Shown in pieces: positions 59,581-64,000 of a DNA stretch of 64,000 bases (the stretch's first letter is position 1; each line of letters opens with the position of its first letter). The stretch comes from Viscum album (taxonomy: Eukaryota; Streptophyta; Magnoliopsida; Santalales; Viscaceae). The notes below the pieces were generated by a model. It had not been told where the DNA came from, did not search any database, and saw only the letters and a program-made list of their open reading frames with translations. Made by a program: the position numbers and the translations under genes. The stretch lies in NCBI GenBank assembly GCA_963277665.1, contig OY728121.1, forward strand, positions 1,655,196,062 to 1,655,260,061, in the 5' to 3' direction.

Positions 59581-60023
59581 TCGACCACTTCTGGTGACAT
59601 TGTTTTTTTATTCATTTGATGAATGATGTTTTTATTGACATTGATAACATCGGTTATTAATCAAACACATTCTCTTCTAGGAATTGAGTGAAATTTGTGA
59701 ATTGTGAGTCGTTACAGCTTTTCAGGAGCTCATTATTTTTCCCGCAAAAAAAGATTAAAAAAATCATATATTATTTTCAGATTTATCAAGAGGGGAAAAA
59801 ATAAATGTAACAATATCTTGCATATAAAATAAGACTCACCATTTGATGTAGCTCCTCGAATGAGTGAAGTCGACGCGCATGCGAAAGAGTAAGTCAAAAT
59901 AAGAATGTTTATAAAAACACGCGACATACCTTTTTCCCACGAGATGTTTCTTATGCCGATGATGGGGATGAAGGCAGTGTCGTAATGATGTGCAATTCGG
60001 AGAAGATGATCGTGGTGATAACA

Positions 60024-60351
60024 TGTTGTGAAATCGATCGAACGCCGATTGAAACCGTGAAGAATTTCAAAACCGGAAATGTAAGACCGATCGTAGGCGA
60101 AACACATTATTGAGAAAACGAGCGTCGAATTTGCGTATGACGACGACGGCGACAAATAGAAATAGAAATACAAAAGGTAAAGAGCACAATGTAGAGCCAC
60201 ACAAAAATCATCACCTTTCATTAACCATTCTCATGTATTTAGTGTACAAAAAATGTCAAAAGTTGGCATATGAAAGGTTTGGCACATGATGAGGTTTATT
60301 GGGAATGAGAGTTAGCATAATTATGACATTCATATTTAATATTTCATAACA
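60024..60351 (-). repeat. 5' LTR of minus-strand element
   Basis: 328 bp, TG...CA, the partner of 45451-45791. It keeps CpG-rich stretches such as GACGACGACGGCGAC. Confidence 0.85.
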
Positions 60352-61844
60352 TAACTAAATATTTTCAAAACATAGTAAAATTATAATATTTATTTATTTA
60401 TTTTGAAATCATTTCATATTAGATTTATAAAGGAATTTTAAATTTTGAATTTGATTGAATTGATCATTATTAATTTGTTGGTTATATATTTTAAAATGAT
60501 AATAAAATTATAAAATATAGTTACTTAATTTGATATCAATTCATTTTAGATTTATAAATTTTTTATTTTTATTTTTGAAATTATAAACATATATAAACTA
60601 ATTAGGGTAATCAGACATGTATTTCACAATATAACTGTAGTTAGACGGCGTGTCTCAATGATAGAAAAAACGGGGTGCAAGATATCAAGATCCAGTGGAT
60701 TATTGTTGAGGGGGTCCATAAATACATTTTGAAGTATCATATATATTTTAAAATATCAATATCATAATTTACATTTGATTATCTCTCATAATCATTGCAT
60801 TACATTTACATTTGATTATCTCTCATAATTTACATTTGTTTTATCGGAAAACATTTTATATGCCATTCATTAAATTTCAATAGATTTCATAAATGCGGCA
60901 ACTGCACATGCAACGACACACTGCAGTGCATATTCACCAATGCAAGAGCGCCACGTGTTTTACCCTATCTACAAGTAAACCCCGAAGGCTGTCATGTCAT
61001 TCCTTTTCCGATGCTTGAATGTTCCACCAGTAATATTAATTTTGTTGACTTTTTTTTTTTTTGACCGACCCTATCCTGACTTTATCATATTATTAAACGG
61101 ATGGTAGGGATGTCAATGGGTAACCGTTTACCTGATACAGGACTCTGCCCGACCCGACTAAATCGGGTTAGCATACCCTTAACTCAGGTTCGTACGCCCA
61201 CCGCACTGCAGACACACGCCTGCAGCTGGCCGGCCGCCATGCCTCCTCTCCCTTCGCTGTTGAATGCATATTAAATTTAAATAAATTTTAAATAAAATAT
61301 TAAATAAAAATTCAGATTCCACTATTAAACGGGTAGAATTTAATTAATCTGATTACAGTTATTGTATTAAATAATCGGATATAAACTGATTCAGATTAGG
61401 GTTTGGGTAGGTATAATTTAAACCCGTTAGGGTTAGGGCATCTAAAATAAACTGATATGTAAAATCAAGACTTTGGCATAAATTTATCTTTTAATAATTC
61501 AATTATGATGTAATTTTTTTGAATGCTCAAACTACAATTCGACTGCTAAGGATTACTCCGTTTAATTTAAATCATTTTTAAATTTCAAAAGTTTATTAAA
61601 TTGTAATAATTTATTTTTTATAATAAAATAATTACTTATTATATAAGGCTGTGTTCACATCATCATTTTTTAATAATTTGAATATAAATATTTTTAAAAA
61701 ATACTGCCACTCGTCCCACTCAATCATCATTTACATTTGATTATCTGTCATAATTATAGGATCACTAATCATCATGGTTCGATGTATATCGTTTCATTCC
61801 GAAAATATTGATTTTAAATTTTAATGGTTTTTCATTAATTGATA
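60352..61844. other. AT-rich intergenic sequence with repeat fragments
   Basis: No gene recognised. The phrase ACATTTGATTATCTCTCATAAT occurs in variants near 60771, 60807 and 61733. At about 61106 TAGGGATGTCAATGGGTA resembles an inverted-repeat end of a hAT-type transposon, followed by a GC-richer stretch with CCCGACCCG and AAATCGGGTT, but no matching right end was found. Confidence 0.4.
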
Positions 61845-62211
61845 TTTTTTTTGACAAACGAAGGAAGATATATTAATCACGAAGAACAAGGGTAACAAGA
61901 TCAAACATTCATGAAGGGAAATCTTCAAGCTAGAGGTGATTCTCTCCTAGTATATATTGAGAAGTCAGATGATGTGATGTTTCATCCTCCCTTTTAATGA
62001 AAGAGAAAGACCATGCCGAAAAGCTGCGACTGAGAGATTGAATTTTTCTGATGAGAAAGCCATAAGATTAGAACTCGAACTCATTTATGTTGATGACGTT
62101 GATGATGCTGAGACAATCAGATTCAATGTGTATAGCATTCCAACCACAATCCTTGACAAAAGTTAGACTGACAAGGACAACGTAAGCTTCAGCAACAGCG
62201 GGTTCCCAAAA
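61845..62211 (-). pseudogene. LINE 3' end with RNase H fragment
   Basis: On the minus strand WEPAVAEAYVVLVSLTFV and GWNAIHIESDCLSIINVI follow the RVT_3 RNase H pattern (AEA.A...GL..A...G.....ESD...V). The 3' UTR ends CTTCGTTTGTC plus eight A (61852-61845), a LINE tail. The upstream side is cut at 62211 by the copia LTR. It is only the last part of a much longer element. Confidence 0.7.
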
Positions 62212-62781
62212 TGTTGGGAAAGAGGGCAAAACGACGAACGCACAAACAAAATCAAAGCATACGTGCAACAAAAATAAATCTTTCCCTTCAAACAAAGGCG
62301 GATGCACAACAACTCAAAAATAAATGTGTAGAATAAAAAAGGTTGACACTGGAAATTTTTATGTGGAAAACTCAATGAGGGAAAAACCACGGGACCTATT
62401 CCAGAAAGATGGATCCGCTGAAATCAAGAGGTACACAGCAGTGACTCCCTAAAAATGGAAATGATCTCAAAAGTAATACTCAAGAATAAAAGCAATAAAT
62501 CAAAGACGAAGAGCAAGAAAAATGATCGTCGAAGAAAGGTGATCACCAAATGAGATTTGCTCTCGGTGTTGTTGGTGTGTCTTGAGACAAGACACTGCCT
62601 CTCTTTTTATAACAAAATTTCACTGCGTCAAAATATGTCTCCACGTCAAAACTTTCTCAGCGTGAAGATGAAAACATGTAACCCAAAAAAATACATCATT
62701 TTAAAAAATGAGTAAGGGACCCGCGTGTTGTCCATTTGAGGAGGCATTACGCGGTGCGCCAATTCAAAGAGGCGCTCAACA
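62212..62781 (-). mobile_element. 3' LTR of minus-strand copia element
   Basis: On the minus strand it starts TGTTGAGCGCC at 62781, directly after a purine-rich tract (AGTCGGAGGGGGAGTT), and ends TTTCCCAACA at 62212. A TATA-like TTATAAAAAGAG lies at 62612-62601. The 5' LTR is outside the window. It inserted in the LINE end, with CAAAA before it as the likely target copy. Confidence 0.7.
62601..62612 (-). promoter_or_regulatory. TATA-like box in copia LTR
   Basis: Reads TTATAAAAAGAG on the minus strand, about 170 bases into the LTR. Confidence 0.45.
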
Positions 62782-62799
62782 AACTCCCCCTCCGACTCA

Positions 62800-64000
62800 A
62801 GTGAGAATCACCACCAACCCTGCAATTAGTTGGCAAGTCTCAAATTTGCCTCTGGGTAAACTCTTGGTCTACATGTTCGACCCGTTGTCATCAGTGTGGA
62901 TCTTCTCAAGCTCTAAATGTCTCGAATCAAGGACGTTGCAGATCCAATGATATCGAACATCGATATGTTTCAACTTGCCATGAAAAGTGGAATTCTTTCC
63001 CAAACAAATAGCACTCTGACTATCACAAAATAAAACAAACCTTTCCTAATTTAAACTGAACTCTCGAATAAAAGTTTTCATCCACAACAATTCATTGGAT
63101 GCCTCTGTAGTTGCAATAAACTCTGACTTTGTGATAGATAAAACAATACATCTCTGCAATCTAATTTGCCAAGATACAGCTCCCCCTGCAAAAGTGATCA
63201 AATAACATGAAGTAGACTTCCTCGAATCGATGTCTTTTTCCATATTTGAATTTGTAAAGCTACAAAGCACATGTTCCCTTTTGCCAAAACACAATCTCAG
63301 ATCAGAAGTACCACGAAGATAACAAAAAATATACTTCACTGCTCTCCAATGCTCTCTGCCTAGATTTGATAGAAAACGACTAACCACACCAACTGCATGA
63401 ACTATATCAGGTTTAGTACATACCATCGCATACATCAAACAACCAACAGAAGATGAATAAGGTATGCGCTGCATCTCCTCTCTTCATCAGTAGAAGGTGA
63501 CCGACTGGTACCGAACTTAAAATGTAAAACAAGAGGAGTACTAACCACTTTTGCTCTATTCATAGAAAATCTTTGAAGAACCTTCTCAATGTATCTCTCC
63601 TGAGATGACCAAAATTTCTTGGCCTTCCTGTCACGGGAGATCAACATGACAAGAATCTATCGTGCTGGCCCCAAGTCTTTTATCGCAAAAGACCGACAAA
63701 GACCATTCTTCAATCTATCAATTCTAGAAGCATCATGACCAACAATAAGCATATCATCAACATAAAGCAACAATATAATAAAATCATCATCAGTAAATCT
63801 CTGAACAAAAACACAATGATCAGAAGATGTCTTCCTAAAACCTTGATGAGAAATGACAGATTCAAACTTCTTATACCACTGTCTCAGAGCTTTGCTTCAA
63901 ACCATACAAACTCTTCTTCAACATGCAGACATGATTTTCTTTACAAGTTTCAACAAAACCCTCTGGGTGCTCCATATAAATCTCCTCCTCTAAATCTCCT
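62800..64000 (-). pseudogene. Copia RT and RNase H (Tnt1-like), running off the window
   Basis: Minus strand from 64000: GDLEEEIYMEHPEGFV, VCMLKKSLYGLKQ, a frameshift, then FIILLLYVDDMLIVGHDASR with an intact YVDD. IKDLGPAR and YIEKVLQRFSMNRAKVVSTP follow. After another frame change near 63470, SSVGCLMYAMVCTKPDIVHA, VGVVSRFLSNLGREHWRAVK and DSRKSTSCYLITFAGGAVSW lead into RNase H. ERFVLFCDSQSAICLGKNST and KHIDVRYHWICNVLD continue to about 62800. This fits the Tnt1/Tork group. RNase H has NSNM in place of TDADM, so it is damaged. Gag, protease and integrase lie beyond 64000. Confidence 0.85.

Larger units (their letters stand above)
57025..60023 (-). other. Interior of minus-strand element, 5' part
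   Basis: No gene recognised. Contains short hairpins (58469-58483, 58561-58582, 58721-58733, 58793-58809, 58910-58927, 59054-59072), an 80 bp tandem duplication and a 40 bp tandem array. The ORF at 59733-60221 (minus) crosses the LTR and has no recognised domain. Confidence 0.5.
45451..60351 (-). mobile_element. Minus-strand LTR element with nested LARD
   Basis: Direct repeats 45451-45791 and 60024-60351 are bounded by TG...CA and flanked by TAACT (45446-45450 and 60352-60356). On the minus strand the 5' LTR is at 60351-60024 and the 3' LTR at 45791-45451. The base before the 3' LTR is preceded by AAGGGGGAG (plus-strand CTCCCCCTT at 45792), a good polypurine tract. After the 5' LTR, TGTTATCACCACG is a degraded primer site at best. 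The interior (about 4.6 kb without the nested element) has no recognised gag or pol. Confidence 0.85.

Noticed and set aside
1..64000. tRNA or rRNA genes
   Set aside because: No cloverleaf-like or rRNA-like sequence was noticed by eye; the tRNA-like words seen are primer-binding sites. A tRNAscan-SE and Infernal run would settle this.

Overview
This 64 kb window looks like repeat-rich chromatin from a large plant genome, and I found no intact host gene in it. The plant assignment rests on Ty1-copia gag-pol remnants, a CACTA transposon with a TNP2-type transposase and DUF4218/DUF4216-like regions, initiator-tRNA-Met primer sites (TGGTATCAGAGCC) and plant-type AT-rich introns. The species cannot be named from the sequence. 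Nearly every recognisable piece is a transposable element, most carry stop codons or frameshifts, and several are nested inside one another.

Layout. 1-3428: the 3' end of a Sirevirus-like copia element (a coiled-coil 3' ORF with stops, repeated polypurine tracts, one 1.9 kb LTR). About 4190-27640: a decayed copia element whose reverse transcriptase is split at Val-Cys codons (GTATGT on both sides, 6848-6853 and 24696-24701). The insertion there (6854-24695) is an unclassified element that itself carries a 15.7 kb CACTA transposon (7395-23139). The CACTA element holds a TNP2-like pseudogene, a second En/Spm-like gene, a C-rich minisatellite, a 5.4 kb satellite of about 30 units in two lengths (184 and 169 bp), and palindromic subterminal repeats at both ends.

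28337-28926 is a 590 bp TRIM with two 168 bp LTRs. About 30130-37612 is a probable non-autonomous CACTA-like, AT-rich element. Into it is inserted a LINE on the minus strand that seems to hold ORF1 only, flanked by a perfect 21 bp target-site duplication (TSD). That LINE is in turn split by a 2.9 kb element with TSD TAGCC; removing it rejoins the LINE reading frame. 38145-42942 is a pol-less LTR element. 44470-45000 is a copia RNase H relic.

45451-60351 is a minus-strand LTR element with TSD TAACT and no recognised pol. Inside it is a plus-strand 9.6 kb LTR element (47405-57024, TSD CTATT), also without recognised pol. 61845-64000 holds the 3' end of another LINE, cut by the LTR and pol of a minus-strand copia element that runs off the window.

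The most interesting points are the two-length satellite carried by a CACTA element, the ORF1-only LINE, the two nested pol-less LTR elements, and a set of short hairpins sharing a TTCAG/TTCGG-like loop in the outer one. All alignments were made by eye. Family names come from motif recognition, and boundaries without a TSD are approximate.
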